From: SB11 sp965249955
Lineage (GTDB): Bacteria > Bacteroidota > Bacteroidia > UBA8524
NCBI GenBank assembly: GCA_965249955.1
Contig: OZ252261.1
Span: 496,001-560,000 of the forward strand
Direction: 5' to 3'
Length of the DNA stretch: 64,000 nt
Shown one piece after another: positions 43,337 through 51,920 of this stretch (position 1 is the stretch's first letter; every line of letters starts with the position of its first letter). The notes under the pieces were generated by a model. It worked only from the letters and a program-made list of their open reading frames with translations. It was not told the DNA's origin and searched no databases. The translations under genes were made by a program, and so were the position numbers.

Positions 43337-44101
43337 ATGAAAGAAATTATTACATGGCTAATGCGCCACGTGCCTAGGCCTATACTTATCCGTTTTAGTT
43401 ATGTATTTAACAAGGTATCGCCGCTTTTTCTAAAAGGTGATAAAGTACATTGCCCTATTTGCGATGGCGATTTTAAATACTTTTTACCCTACGGAACTGT
43501 AAAACGCCGCGATAATGTGCTTTGCCCGCGTTGTTTAGCACTTGAAAGGCATAGACTTTTGTGGTTGTTTCTTAAACAAAAGACTAACTTTTTTACCGAC
43601 GATATTAAACTGCTGCACATAGCCCCTGAGCAGTGTTTTTATAAAGGTTTTCGCAAGCAAGCTAATTTGGATTACCTAACAGGTGATTTATACTCGCCGC
43701 TTGCGGATGTGAAAATGGATATACACGAAATGCCTTTTGAGGATAACCGTTTTGATGCGGTATTGTGTAACCACGTTTTAGAACACGTTGAAGATAGCCA
43801 CAAGGCTATGACTGAAATTTACCGTGTGCTAAAACCCGGTGGATGGGCAGTGATGCAAGTGCCATTGGATACTACACGCGCTACTACTTACGAAGACCCT
43901 ACTATAACTAGTGATGAAGACCGTGAAAAGCACTTTTGGCAAAAAGACCACGTGCGTTTGTTTGGCCTTGATTATCCTACAAGATTAGAGGCGGCAGGTT
44001 TTAAAGTAACCCCCATTGATTTATCGGCTGAGTTACCTGCTGATTTGGTAGAAAAATACCGACTATCAAAAGGTGAGGTGATATATTGGTGCCACAAGTA
44101 G
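43337..44101 (+). CDS. SAM-dependent methyltransferase with N-terminal zinc-binding motif
   Basis: 254 residues from the ATG at 43337 (MKEIITWLMRHVPRP). The N-terminal part has a four-cysteine motif, CPICDGDF and CPRCLALERHRL, like a zinc ribbon. A class I methyltransferase core follows: LLHIAPEQCFYKGF (motif I region, with the usual glycines replaced), the acidic strand YLTGDLYSPL, FDAVLCNHVLEHVEDSHKAM and YRVLKPGGWAVMQVPL. The combination resembles methyltransferases that act on glycans or lipids, but the substrate is unknown. It ends 6 nt from a convergent gene. Confidence 0.82.
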   Translation: MKEIITWLMRHVPRPILIRFSYVFNKVSPLFLKGDKVHCPICDGDFKYFLPYGTVKRRDNVLCPRCLALERHRLLWLFLKQKTNFFTDDIKLLHIAPEQCFYKGFRKQANLDYLTGDLYSPLADVKMDIHEMPFEDNRFDAVLCNHVLEHVEDSHKAMTEIYRVLKPGGWAVMQVPLDTTRATTYEDPTITSDEDREKHFWQKDHVRLFGLDYPTRLEAAGFKVTPIDLSAELPADLVEKYRLSKGEVIYWCHK

Positions 44102-44107
44102 GCAACA

Positions 44108-45067
44108 CTATTCTTCGTCAACCAAATACTCTTTGTGTTTCCCGTATTTTTCTAGCACACGTATGCTGGTTGAGCTTATGTGCTCAAACTCTACATCGCA
44201 AAAAATATTTACGTGTTGTATTTCAGGCATAAAATCTTGCATATAGCGGTATTGCTTTTTCTCAAACTGCAAATCATCAGCATTTCGCAATCCACGCACA
44301 AGGGTTACATCGTACCCTAAACCTTTTATAAAATCGGTAATCAAGCCGTTATACTCTTCGGTTTGTTTGTATTGTAAAAATGTTGGTCGAGGCCATTGCG
44401 CATCGTTTTTTTCTAAATTTCTGCCAAAGGCTATTATCACCTTATCAAAAATTTGCTCAGCCTTTTGCAAAATATTCAAATGCCCTTTATGAAAGGGGTT
44501 AAAACTACCTGCATATACGCCTATTTTGGGCTGGCGGGTTTTTATATAAGCTATCAAACCATCCAGCTTTGCGTTGGTATTATATCGCTCTAATATTTTT
44601 ATGCGTTCGGCTTGATATATTTTCCAATCAACAAAGGCAAACTCTTTAAATATTTGGTGTTCGTATTCAATCAATCCCTCTAATGGCCTATCCAAAACGG
44701 CCAAATCAGCTTGCTGAAATTGTTGTGAAAGCTCATTACTACCCTTGTGGTGTTTAGTATCTAGTATTATAGCTTCTACTTGTTGGGCTATGCCTTCATC
44801 ACCCTTGTAAACCTGCCTAAAATAAGCTGCCGATTGTTGTTCGTTATCAATAACGGTGGGGTTGTATACAATATCATGAAAAACTGCCGCCAAAAACAAT
44901 ATATCGCTTTCAAGACCGCCACTTTGTTCAATGGCTTTAAGCACATCTTCGATATGGTTTAAGGTGTGGTAGTGCCTGTGGTTTTGTTGGTAATTCTGCA
45001 ATACCTGAGCATCTATGCCCAATGCTGCCAACCTATTGGCTATATATGTTTTATCAATTTGTGGCAT
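44108..45067 (-). CDS. HD-domain phosphohydrolase / CoaD-like nucleotidyltransferase fusion
   Basis: 319 residues with two domains. Residues 1 to about 178 are an HD-type phosphohydrolase of the COG4339 kind: H34 in RHYHTLNHI, H38, the H64-D65 pair in AVFHDIVYNP, and D121. Residues 181-319 form an adenylyltransferase like phosphopantetheine adenylyltransferase (CoaD): GSFNPFHKGH (187-196, T/HxGH site), LVRGLRNADDLQFEK and ISSTSIR (298-304). CoaD makes dephospho-CoA. The fusion partner could remove a metabolite or regulate flux, but this is inference. Last of three minus-strand genes, 14 nt after menE-like. Confidence 0.82.
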   Translation of the reverse strand: MPQIDKTYIANRLAALGIDAQVLQNYQQNHRHYHTLNHIEDVLKAIEQSGGLESDILFLAAVFHDIVYNPTVIDNEQQSAAYFRQVYKGDEGIAQQVEAIILDTKHHKGSNELSQQFQQADLAVLDRPLEGLIEYEHQIFKEFAFVDWKIYQAERIKILERYNTNAKLDGLIAYIKTRQPKIGVYAGSFNPFHKGHLNILQKAEQIFDKVIIAFGRNLEKNDAQWPRPTFLQYKQTEEYNGLITDFIKGLGYDVTLVRGLRNADDLQFEKKQYRYMQDFMPEIQHVNIFCDVEFEHISSTSIRVLEKYGKHKEYLVDEE

Positions 45068-45081
45068 GGGAATAAATTTTA

Positions 45082-46182
45082 TTATTGCTGCCCTACAACT
45101 TGTGCTGCTGTATTTTCACGTTGTATTTTCCCACTTTCAGTAAGCACAAAATCAGGGGTATAGTAAAATATTTTGGGAACTTCGTATTTCTCTAAAAAGC
45201 TACGCAAATCAACCTTTGCCTCGTATTCGTCCATAGGGTCAATAGGCTCACCTTTTATCACCGCAATAAGTTTTTGCCCCAAATGTTCATCGGCTTCATA
45301 CCATGCAAAATATTGCCTGCCGTGCAGTTGCTTCAAGCGCGCAAGGGCATCTTCTATCTTCTCCAACTGTATTTTCACCCCGCCTGAGTTGATAACATTA
45401 TCCATACGCCCCAATATTTCAAAACTACCATCGTGCATTATCTGCACACGGTCGTTAGTTACAATATCAGCATAGCCGGTTATCTCACCATTTATCACCA
45501 AACGCTCTTCGCGGTCTTTACTCACCTGTATACCCTGCATAGGCGTAAAACGTGGTGTAGCACCTACCCCATTCAGCTTTCGTAGGGCTATGTGCGTATA
45601 AGTTTCCGTCATACCATAGGTATGGTAAAACTCAGGATCAAGATCGGTAAAACGCTTGCTCCACTCATTATTCATACTTGCACCGCCCACCAATACTTTA
45701 CGAAAACGATTTAGTTTTTGTACCGATGTAAAATCAAAACCTGTAAGTATAGTGTGCATTTGCATAGGCACAAACGAGGCAATGGTATAAGGATGTTTGG
45801 CTTCTAAACCCAACATTGGGTTGCTTGTAGGCTCTACTACTGCAATTGGCAACTGACTTATTAGCGCACGTATAAGCATCATTACGCCGCCGGCTGTTTG
45901 CACCGAAAGGCACAAAAACACCACATCATCGGCTTGGGGTTGCAGCACATCTAGGGTTTGGCGTGCACTTTTCTCAATAAACTTACGCCTCCACTCAATA
46001 GGTTTCGGTGCACCTGTGCTTCCCGATGTATGCACCACAAAAACATCATCGCCTTGCAGCCATTGCCGAGCTATTAACAGTGCTTGTTGCTGGTTGTAGC
46101 TTGCTGTTGAAGGTGGCACGAAGTTGGGCTTTTGCACCTCGCTAAATTCAATATTCTGCCCTTTAAGTATAAAGTATGCCAC
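45082..46182 (-). CDS. AMP-binding enzyme, O-succinylbenzoate-CoA ligase-like
   Basis: 366 residues, short for acyl-CoA synthetases but normal for the compact MenE of Bacteroidota. ATP-binding P-loop VHTSGSTGAPKPIEWRR (about 50-66), adenylate motif YHTYGMTETYTHIALR, the GYADIVTNDRVQIM region and a small C-terminal lid with FLEKYEVPKIFYY and the catalytic lysine in ESGKIQRE. MenE activates o-succinylbenzoate for menaquinone synthesis. No other men genes lie in the window, so the assignment rests on size and resemblance. 11 nt after the PLP enzyme gene. Confidence 0.78.
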   Translation of the reverse strand: MAYFILKGQNIEFSEVQKPNFVPPSTASYNQQQALLIARQWLQGDDVFVVHTSGSTGAPKPIEWRRKFIEKSARQTLDVLQPQADDVVFLCLSVQTAGGVMMLIRALISQLPIAVVEPTSNPMLGLEAKHPYTIASFVPMQMHTILTGFDFTSVQKLNRFRKVLVGGASMNNEWSKRFTDLDPEFYHTYGMTETYTHIALRKLNGVGATPRFTPMQGIQVSKDREERLVINGEITGYADIVTNDRVQIMHDGSFEILGRMDNVINSGGVKIQLEKIEDALARLKQLHGRQYFAWYEADEHLGQKLIAVIKGEPIDPMDEYEAKVDLRSFLEKYEVPKIFYYTPDFVLTESGKIQRENTAAQVVGQQ

Positions 46183-46193
46183 AAAAAGAATTA

Positions 46194-47462
46194 TTATACA
46201 GTTTTCTTTACTAATTCGGCCAAAGCATCGGCCTCTTCAAAGGTATTATAAATATGGAATGATGCCCGCACCGAGTTTAATCCGTTTTCAGCAACACCGC
46301 GTATGCGCATTTTGTTTTGCATGGTAATTACCTGAAACTCGTTGTAATCCATATTTTTAAGTTTAAAGCCTACAATAGCCGCCCTTGATTTTTCTTCTTC
46401 TGGCGTTAGTAACTCAACACCATCAATATTTTGAAGCCGGTTATAAAAATGATTGGCCAGTGCTTTAACCCGTGCTTCAATTTTTTCTTTTCCTATCGTA
46501 TTATGAAAATCAATGGCAGCTACAACACCTTTAAATAATGGCGCACTCATAGAGCCATAATAAAACCTATGGGCTGTATCAACATAACCTTTAAGGTATG
46601 TAGGGTTTTCTACCAAGCTCCATCCTGTATCACTATACCCGCCTACCCAACGCGCCTGTACTTCGTCCAATTTTTCTTTCTTTACATATAAAAAACCTGT
46701 GCCTTTAGGTGCCAACATCCACTTATGGCAACACGAGGCGTAAAAATCGCACCCCATATTGTGCAAATCCAACTGCAACATACCCGGCCCATGTGCGCCA
46801 TCAATAAAAGAGTAAATGCCTTTTTCTTTGGCGAGTGCACATATTTCTTTTACAGGCAATACCTGCCCCTGTGTACAAGGCATGTGCGGCACAGCAATTA
46901 CCCTTGTTTTTTTAGTAATAAGCGCATTTATATTATCTAGGGTTTGTGCTGCTGTATTGGCCAATGCAACGGTTTTTAACACTATACCTTCAACTTTGGC
47001 TCTATTAAGCCAAGGCAAGGCATTGCCCACATGCTCGTGATTGGTGATAATTACTTCATCGCCTTTTTTAAGGTGCAAACCCCAGCATATTATATTAATG
47101 CCTTCAGTAACGTTATGAGTAAGGCAGATTTCGTCTTCATCAACACCTACAAATTTGGCCAAAGCTGGTACAGCTTCTTCCCAACCTCCATAATTGCCTG
47201 TGGTGTCAACATCTAAAGTAGTTTTATATTGTTCTTCAATAACACTATATGGCGATGGCCCCATAGTACCGTTATTTAAATAGGCTATTTTATTTGATAA
47301 GGGAAAGCTTGCCCGCACCAGTTTCCAAAACTCTTCGCCTTCGGCAAGATTAAAATCACTAATTTTTTTCTCTTTTTTAGGCGCGCCAATTGCTGGCAAG
47401 TACATTGCTCCTGCCGCTAGCAGCGCACTGTTTCGTATAAATTTTCTGCGTGAAGGCTTCAT
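46194..47462 (-). CDS. Exported class V aminotransferase-fold PLP enzyme
   Basis: 422 residues. The start MKPSRRKFIRNSALLAAGAMYLPAIG is a Tat-type signal (RRKFIR). The fold is that of isopenicillin-N epimerase and cysteine desulfurases: YLNNGTMGPSP, VTEGINIICWGL, NHEHVGNALPW, D221 and H224 in FIDGAHGPG, the PLP lysine K247 in CCHKWMLAPKGTGFLY and a C-terminal SVRASFHIYNTFEEADAL. The reaction is unknown; epimerase or desulfurase activity cannot be told apart. First of three closely spaced minus-strand genes, with menE-like and the HD-CoaD fusion downstream. Confidence 0.84.
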   Translation of the reverse strand: MKPSRRKFIRNSALLAAGAMYLPAIGAPKKEKKISDFNLAEGEEFWKLVRASFPLSNKIAYLNNGTMGPSPYSVIEEQYKTTLDVDTTGNYGGWEEAVPALAKFVGVDEDEICLTHNVTEGINIICWGLHLKKGDEVIITNHEHVGNALPWLNRAKVEGIVLKTVALANTAAQTLDNINALITKKTRVIAVPHMPCTQGQVLPVKEICALAKEKGIYSFIDGAHGPGMLQLDLHNMGCDFYASCCHKWMLAPKGTGFLYVKKEKLDEVQARWVGGYSDTGWSLVENPTYLKGYVDTAHRFYYGSMSAPLFKGVVAAIDFHNTIGKEKIEARVKALANHFYNRLQNIDGVELLTPEEEKSRAAIVGFKLKNMDYNEFQVITMQNKMRIRGVAENGLNSVRASFHIYNTFEEADALAELVKKTV

Positions 47463-47545
47463 GGTATGTATATCAAACCTACGCTATCAAATACGGTTTT
47501 TCAAAAAAAATTAAAGATACTTCTATGTTTTTAAAATACGCGTGC

Positions 47546-47553
47546 TATATTTG
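47546..47553 (+). promoter_or_regulatory. Candidate -7 element for the receiver-domain gene
   Basis: TATATTTG (TAnnTTTG), 83 nt before the GTG start at 47637. No clear TTG partner. Confidence 0.35.
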
Positions 47554-47636
47554 ACATAGTACGCACGGTAGTTTTTTTTGTTATTATACCTGATTTATAA
47601 ACCATTATAGATACTTAGTTTCAGCATCGGGCAAGC

Positions 47637-48038
47637 GTGGATAGAGCATCAATACATATATGTTTAATTGATGATGATGAGATACAAAATTTCATCAACG
47701 AAAAGATTATTCAGCGTTTTATACCTTCGTCTCAAATAAGCAAATACCTTAGCGCACAGGCTGCTATTGATGATTTGCGGGGAGGTAAAATAAAACCCGA
47801 CGTAATTTTGCTTGACATAAATATGCCTATTATGAACGGGTGGGACTTTATGGAAGTTTTGCAAAAAGACCACTTGTATAATCTTAACGGCCATATAGTA
47901 AAAATCTATATACTGTCTTCATCAAAAGATCCATCAGATATCGAAAAAGCTACAGAATACCCATCGTTACTTGGTTTTTTCCATAAACCACTTACCCAAC
48001 CCAATATTCAAAAACTTATTGAAACCATAGGCGCATAG
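47637..48038 (+). CDS. Single-domain response regulator (receiver only)
   Basis: 133 residues; GTG start at 47637, since the conserved first strand (IHICLIDDDEIQNF) leaves no room for a later start. Receiver features: acidic triad D12-D13-D14, phospho-acceptor D60 in ILLDINMPIMNGWDF, the threonine/serine switch in ILSSS and K117 in GFFHKPL. No output domain is present, so it acts through protein contacts in a phosphorelay, typical of CheY-like proteins. No histidine kinase is encoded nearby. Confidence 0.92.
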   Translation: MDRASIHICLIDDDEIQNFINEKIIQRFIPSSQISKYLSAQAAIDDLRGGKIKPDVILLDINMPIMNGWDFMEVLQKDHLYNLNGHIVKIYILSSSKDPSDIEKATEYPSLLGFFHKPLTQPNIQKLIETIGA

Positions 48039-48215
48039 ATTGCAGCATTACCCCTGTGTTTTCGTTAAACTTTCATAAATTCGCACCGCGCAAAAGCTGT
48101 AGGATGCTTTTTTGCCTTCAAGTGGCTGCACGGTAGTGCTTTCTTTTTGTTATGAGTATTGCAGCTACACACGATTATTACTAATTGAGCAGAAAATAAA
48201 TATAGATAATCAGAT

Positions 48216-49310
48216 ATGAAATACAATGTTTTAGGGATTATGTCGGGCACATCGATGGATGGAATTGATTTAGCACTTTGCGAATTGACTGATGATGGCG
48301 GCCAATGGACATACAAAATTTTACACGCCGATACTATACCATACGATGCTAAATGGCGCATCAGGCTTTCGCAATTGCGCAAGCAAACACCGGTTGTTTA
48401 TGTAAAAACAGATACTTTCTATGGTCATTACTTAGGTACACTTGTAAATCAGTTTATAGAAAAACATAATGTAAAGGTTGATTTGATAAGCTCGCACGGA
48501 CACACTGTGTTTCATCAACCCGAAGGCGGTATTACTGCACAAGTAGGTAGCGGTGCTGCCATACATGCTATTACAGGTATACCTGTTGCTTGTGATTTCC
48601 GTACGGTTGACGTGGCTTTGGGCGGACAAGGTGCTCCTTTAGTACCCGTTGGTGATGAACTTTTATTTGGTGGATACGATGCCTACCTTAATATTGGCGG
48701 TTTTTGCAATATCAGCACACGCCACAATGGTAACTTAGAGGCTTTTGATATTTGCCCGGGCAACATTGCCCTAAACCGCATAGCCCGTAACTTGGGTAAA
48801 GATTTTGACGAGAATGGTGAAATTGCTCTACAAGGCGGCATTAACTACGATTTGTTAAAAAACCTTAACGAGTTGGCACATTACAGCAAAGAAGGCCCTA
48901 AATCATTAGGTCGTGAATGGATAAACAGTACCTTTTGGCCGGTAGTGCGTGAGTTTGAAAAAACCAGCAAACAAGAAGATTTGATGAAAACTCTTGCCGA
49001 CCATATTGCCGGGCAAATAGCTAAAACAATAGACAAAATAACCAACAACCAGCCCGATGGTTTTAAAGTATTGGTAACAGGTGGTGGTGCATATAACAAC
49101 ACACTTCTTGAGCTATTGCGTACCCACACTGATGCTGAATTTATTGTACCTGACGATAAAAACATTATTGAATATAAAGAAGCCTTAATATTTGCCCTAT
49201 TGGGAATACTAAGGGTTAAAAACCAAATCAATGTATTGGCACAAGCCACCGGAGCATCAAGAGATAATATAGGTGGAGCATTGTACGGCAACTTCTCAAC
49301 CCTATTGTAG
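48216..49310 (+). CDS. anmK: Anhydro-N-acetylmuramic acid kinase
   Basis: 364 residues. It phosphorylates 1,6-anhydro-MurNAc with ring opening, giving MurNAc-6-P, the MurQ substrate. Motifs: VLGIMSGTSMDGIDLAL (ATP and sugar binding), LISSHGHTVFHQP, VACDFRTVDVALGGQGAPLVPVGD with the catalytic aspartate, YLNIGGFCNIS and VLVTGGGAYNNTLLELL. murQ lies in the same window about 17 kb away, so the two-step recycling route is complete. 34 nt before the dehydrogenase gene on the same strand. Confidence 0.96.
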   Translation: MKYNVLGIMSGTSMDGIDLALCELTDDGGQWTYKILHADTIPYDAKWRIRLSQLRKQTPVVYVKTDTFYGHYLGTLVNQFIEKHNVKVDLISSHGHTVFHQPEGGITAQVGSGAAIHAITGIPVACDFRTVDVALGGQGAPLVPVGDELLFGGYDAYLNIGGFCNISTRHNGNLEAFDICPGNIALNRIARNLGKDFDENGEIALQGGINYDLLKNLNELAHYSKEGPKSLGREWINSTFWPVVREFEKTSKQEDLMKTLADHIAGQIAKTIDKITNNQPDGFKVLVTGGGAYNNTLLELLRTHTDAEFIVPDDKNIIEYKEALIFALLGILRVKNQINVLAQATGASRDNIGGALYGNFSTLL

Positions 49311-49344
49311 AAATTAAAACAACACCACATAAATACATAAACAG

Positions 49345-50592
49345 ATGTTTTATAACGAATCACTAAAAAGTTTATTAGAAAAATTCCAAAGTAAAAGACC
49401 TGAGATAGTTTTTGAATGGAAAGATAGTGAAACCGAAGCCGAAGGCTGGGTAGTAATCAACTCACTTCGTGGCGGTGCTTCGGGCGGTGGTACACGTATG
49501 CGCAAAGGCTTGAACAAATACGAAGTAGAATCACTGGCCAAAACAATGGAAGTGAAGTTTACCGTATCGGGCCCTGCTATTGGCGGTGCAAAATCAGGTA
49601 TCAACTTCGACCCTTCTGACCCTCGCAAAAAGGGTGTATTAGAGCGTTGGTTTAAGGCCGTTGCCCCAATAATGAAAGAATACTACGGCACTGGTGGAGA
49701 TTTGAATGTTGATGAGATACATGAGGTAATACCTATGACCCAAGCCAACGGAGTACCTCACCCCCAAGCCTGTGTGGTAAAAAGCCACCTAAAAATTACT
49801 GAACCTGTTGAGCAAAAACGTCGTATAGATAATTTGGTTGATGGTGTAACAAAACTATTAGATGATGCCCGCTTTAGCCCTGATTTGAGTAAACCATACA
49901 CTGTATCTGATATGATTACAGGCTGGGGAGTTGCCGAAGGCGTACGTCATTTTTATCACCTATATGGTGGTGTGCTAAACTACAAAACAGCTGTAATACA
50001 AGGTTTTGGTAATGTGGCAGCTGCTGCTGCCTACTACCTAGCCAGTTATGGCGTGCCTATTGTTGGTATTATCGACCGTAACGGTGGTTTGATAAAACAA
50101 GAAGGTTTTACCCTTGACGAAATAAAACACCTGTTTGCTACCCGCAAAGGCAACGCACTTGATGCACCTGATATGTTGAGTTTTGATGAGGTAAACGAAA
50201 AAATATGGAAGCTAAAACCCGAAATATTTATCCCGGGTGCCGCCTCTCGCTTAGTAAGCAAACAAAATATGGACGACCTTATTGAAGGCGGTCTTGAAGT
50301 AATGAGCTGTGGTGCTAACGTACCTTTTGCTGACGACGAAATATTTATGGGGCCAATAGCGCAGTATGCTGATGAGCACGTAGCTGTTATTCCTGATTTT
50401 ATTGCTAATTGTGGTATGGCACGCACTTTTGCTTATTTGATGAGTGAAAATGCACAGTTGACCGACGAGGCTATTTTCCACGATAGCTCAAAAATAATAC
50501 ACGATGCAATGGCTAAAATTCACCAATTTAACTCTAAACCTACCGGCTTGATGAGCAAAGGCCTTGAAATTGCATTAATAAACCTAGTTTAA
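49345..50592 (+). CDS. Glu/Leu/Phe/Val-type amino acid dehydrogenase
   Basis: 415 residues. Dimerisation/catalytic half: SLRGGASGGGTRMRKGLNKYEVESLA, the lysine in GPAIGGAKSGINFDPSDP (catalytic) and GTGGDLNVDEIHEVIPM. Nucleotide-binding Rossmann half: AVIQGFGNVAAAAAYYLASYG and IIDRNGG. The enzyme oxidatively deaminates an amino acid using NAD(P). Specificity between glutamate and branched or aromatic substrates cannot be fixed, although the length and layout resemble glutamate dehydrogenases. It is 4 nt from the MscS gene. Confidence 0.88.
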   Translation: MFYNESLKSLLEKFQSKRPEIVFEWKDSETEAEGWVVINSLRGGASGGGTRMRKGLNKYEVESLAKTMEVKFTVSGPAIGGAKSGINFDPSDPRKKGVLERWFKAVAPIMKEYYGTGGDLNVDEIHEVIPMTQANGVPHPQACVVKSHLKITEPVEQKRRIDNLVDGVTKLLDDARFSPDLSKPYTVSDMITGWGVAEGVRHFYHLYGGVLNYKTAVIQGFGNVAAAAAYYLASYGVPIVGIIDRNGGLIKQEGFTLDEIKHLFATRKGNALDAPDMLSFDEVNEKIWKLKPEIFIPGAASRLVSKQNMDDLIEGGLEVMSCGANVPFADDEIFMGPIAQYADEHVAVIPDFIANCGMARTFAYLMSENAQLTDEAIFHDSSKIIHDAMAKIHQFNSKPTGLMSKGLEIALINLV

Positions 50593-50596
50593 ACCT

Positions 50597-51700
50597 ATGA
50601 ATTTTGATGAAATTATAGCGATTAAATACCACGACAATACTGTTGGCGAATTCCTGCTTTGTGCAGGAATTTTGCTTTTTGGCTTTCTATTTAGAAAGTT
50701 TGTAAGCAAAAATATCAGCCACTTTTTTTTCAGGTTCTTCAAAAAATTTGCTCGAAATAAGTTTTTGATGGAGTTTGACGAGCTGCTGAAAAAACCTATT
50801 CAAGTATTTTTTGAGTTGGTGTTTGTTTATGTAGCCTTTTATCCCATACACCTTCCACACGAGTGGAATTTGGTATTGTTTAAGGGAATGAATGTTAATG
50901 GCTTAATCACAGTAGTTTTTGATTTGTTTCTTATTGGCTCAATTACATGGATAGTACTGCGAAATGTTGATTTTATTTCGCTTGTACTTATGGATAAGGC
51001 TTCGGAAACTGAAGATACTACCGACGACCAATTGGTTGGCTTTTTTAAAGAGCTTTCAAAATTTGCGTTGGTTATAGTAGCTGTATTTATTGTATTGGGC
51101 ATAGTATTTAAGTTAAATATTGCTGCCATAGTTACCGGTTTAGGTTTGGGAGGTTTGGCCATTGCCCTTGCTGCACAAGAAACCCTAAGCAACCTGTTAT
51201 CATCGTTCATTATTTTTATCGACAAGCCTTTTAAAGCAGGTGAGCTAATTAGCACCAATAGTATTACGGGCACAATAGAAAAGGTTGGTTTTAGAAGCAC
51301 ACGCATACGCACACTTGAAAAAAGTTTGGTAACTGTGCCCAATAAAAGCCTTATAGATAGTCCGCTAAACAATATCACCCTAAGCTCGTTTAGGAGGGTA
51401 AAAACAATAATAGGGTTATTGTATGGCACCAAAGCCGACCAGATTAGAAATGTTTGCCAGCAAATTGAAAAAGTGCTTACAGACCATGAGCTGATTGACA
51501 ATGACTATACTGTTCGCTTTAGTGATTTTAACTCAAGCTCGTTGGATATAACCGTGCTTTATTTTGTTAGCACCAACAGTTGGGATGTGATGATGGAAGT
51601 GAAACAAGGTATTAATTATAGCATTATGGATATTGTTGAAGCCAACGGTTGTGAATTTGCTTTCCCCACGCAAACAATACATTTGCAAAAAAGCGAATAA
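50597..51700 (+). CDS. MscS-family mechanosensitive channel
   Basis: 367 residues. Hydrophobic segments at about 18-34, 70-83, 100-122 and 152-170 form the outer helices. The pore helix follows (LNIAAIVTGLGLGGLAIALAAQETLSNLLSSFIIFIDKPF, glycine/alanine-rich as in MscS TM3). The cytosolic beta domain carries GTIEKVGFRSTRIRTLEKSLVTVPNK, and an alpha/beta C-terminal domain ends the protein. Such channels release solutes on osmotic downshock. It follows the dehydrogenase gene by 4 nt. Confidence 0.92.
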   Translation: MNFDEIIAIKYHDNTVGEFLLCAGILLFGFLFRKFVSKNISHFFFRFFKKFARNKFLMEFDELLKKPIQVFFELVFVYVAFYPIHLPHEWNLVLFKGMNVNGLITVVFDLFLIGSITWIVLRNVDFISLVLMDKASETEDTTDDQLVGFFKELSKFALVIVAVFIVLGIVFKLNIAAIVTGLGLGGLAIALAAQETLSNLLSSFIIFIDKPFKAGELISTNSITGTIEKVGFRSTRIRTLEKSLVTVPNKSLIDSPLNNITLSSFRRVKTIIGLLYGTKADQIRNVCQQIEKVLTDHELIDNDYTVRFSDFNSSSLDITVLYFVSTNSWDVMMEVKQGINYSIMDIVEANGCEFAFPTQTIHLQKSE

Positions 51701-51772
51701 GGCTTGATTGTGAATGGTTTTTTTTGTTGATTTGCAGCCCTCAAAAAATAGAAATATTTTTAAGGAAAGGTT

Positions 51773-51846
51773 CGGGGTGTAGCGCAGTCCGGTAGCGCAC
51801 TCGCTTGGGGTGCGAGAGGTCGTGGGTTCGAATCCCGCCACTCCGA
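51773..51846 (+). tRNA. tRNA-Pro (anticodon GGG)
   Basis: Complete cloverleaf: acceptor CGGGGTG/CACTCCG with one G-T pair, D stem GCGC/GCGC, anticodon stem CTCGC/GCGAG with loop TTGGGGT (anticodon GGG at 51807-51809), T stem GTGGG/CCCGC with loop TTCGAAT. Position 37 is G, as in other proline tRNAs. The 3' CCA is not encoded and must be added enzymatically. A terminator hairpin lies 9 nt downstream. Confidence 0.97.
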
Positions 51847-51855
51847 CTCTAAAAT

Positions 51856-51887
51856 AAAAAGTCTTTCAGGAAACTGGAAGACTTTTT
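51856..51887 (+). terminator. Terminator after tRNA-Pro
   Basis: 14-bp stem with one G-T pair (51856-51869 with 51874-51887), GAAA loop and a 3' T run. Confidence 0.88.
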
Positions 51888-51920
51888 ATTTTATATATTT
51901 CAGCAAAAAAGAAGCTGACT

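Noticed and set aside
50839..51501. 220-residue open frame on the minus strand across the MscS gene
   Set aside because: It is antisense to a clear membrane protein and serine/leucine-rich, as expected for a shadow frame.
51533..51841. Minus-strand open frame covering tRNA-Pro
   Set aside because: It is produced by the antisense of a tRNA and of the 3' end of the MscS gene.
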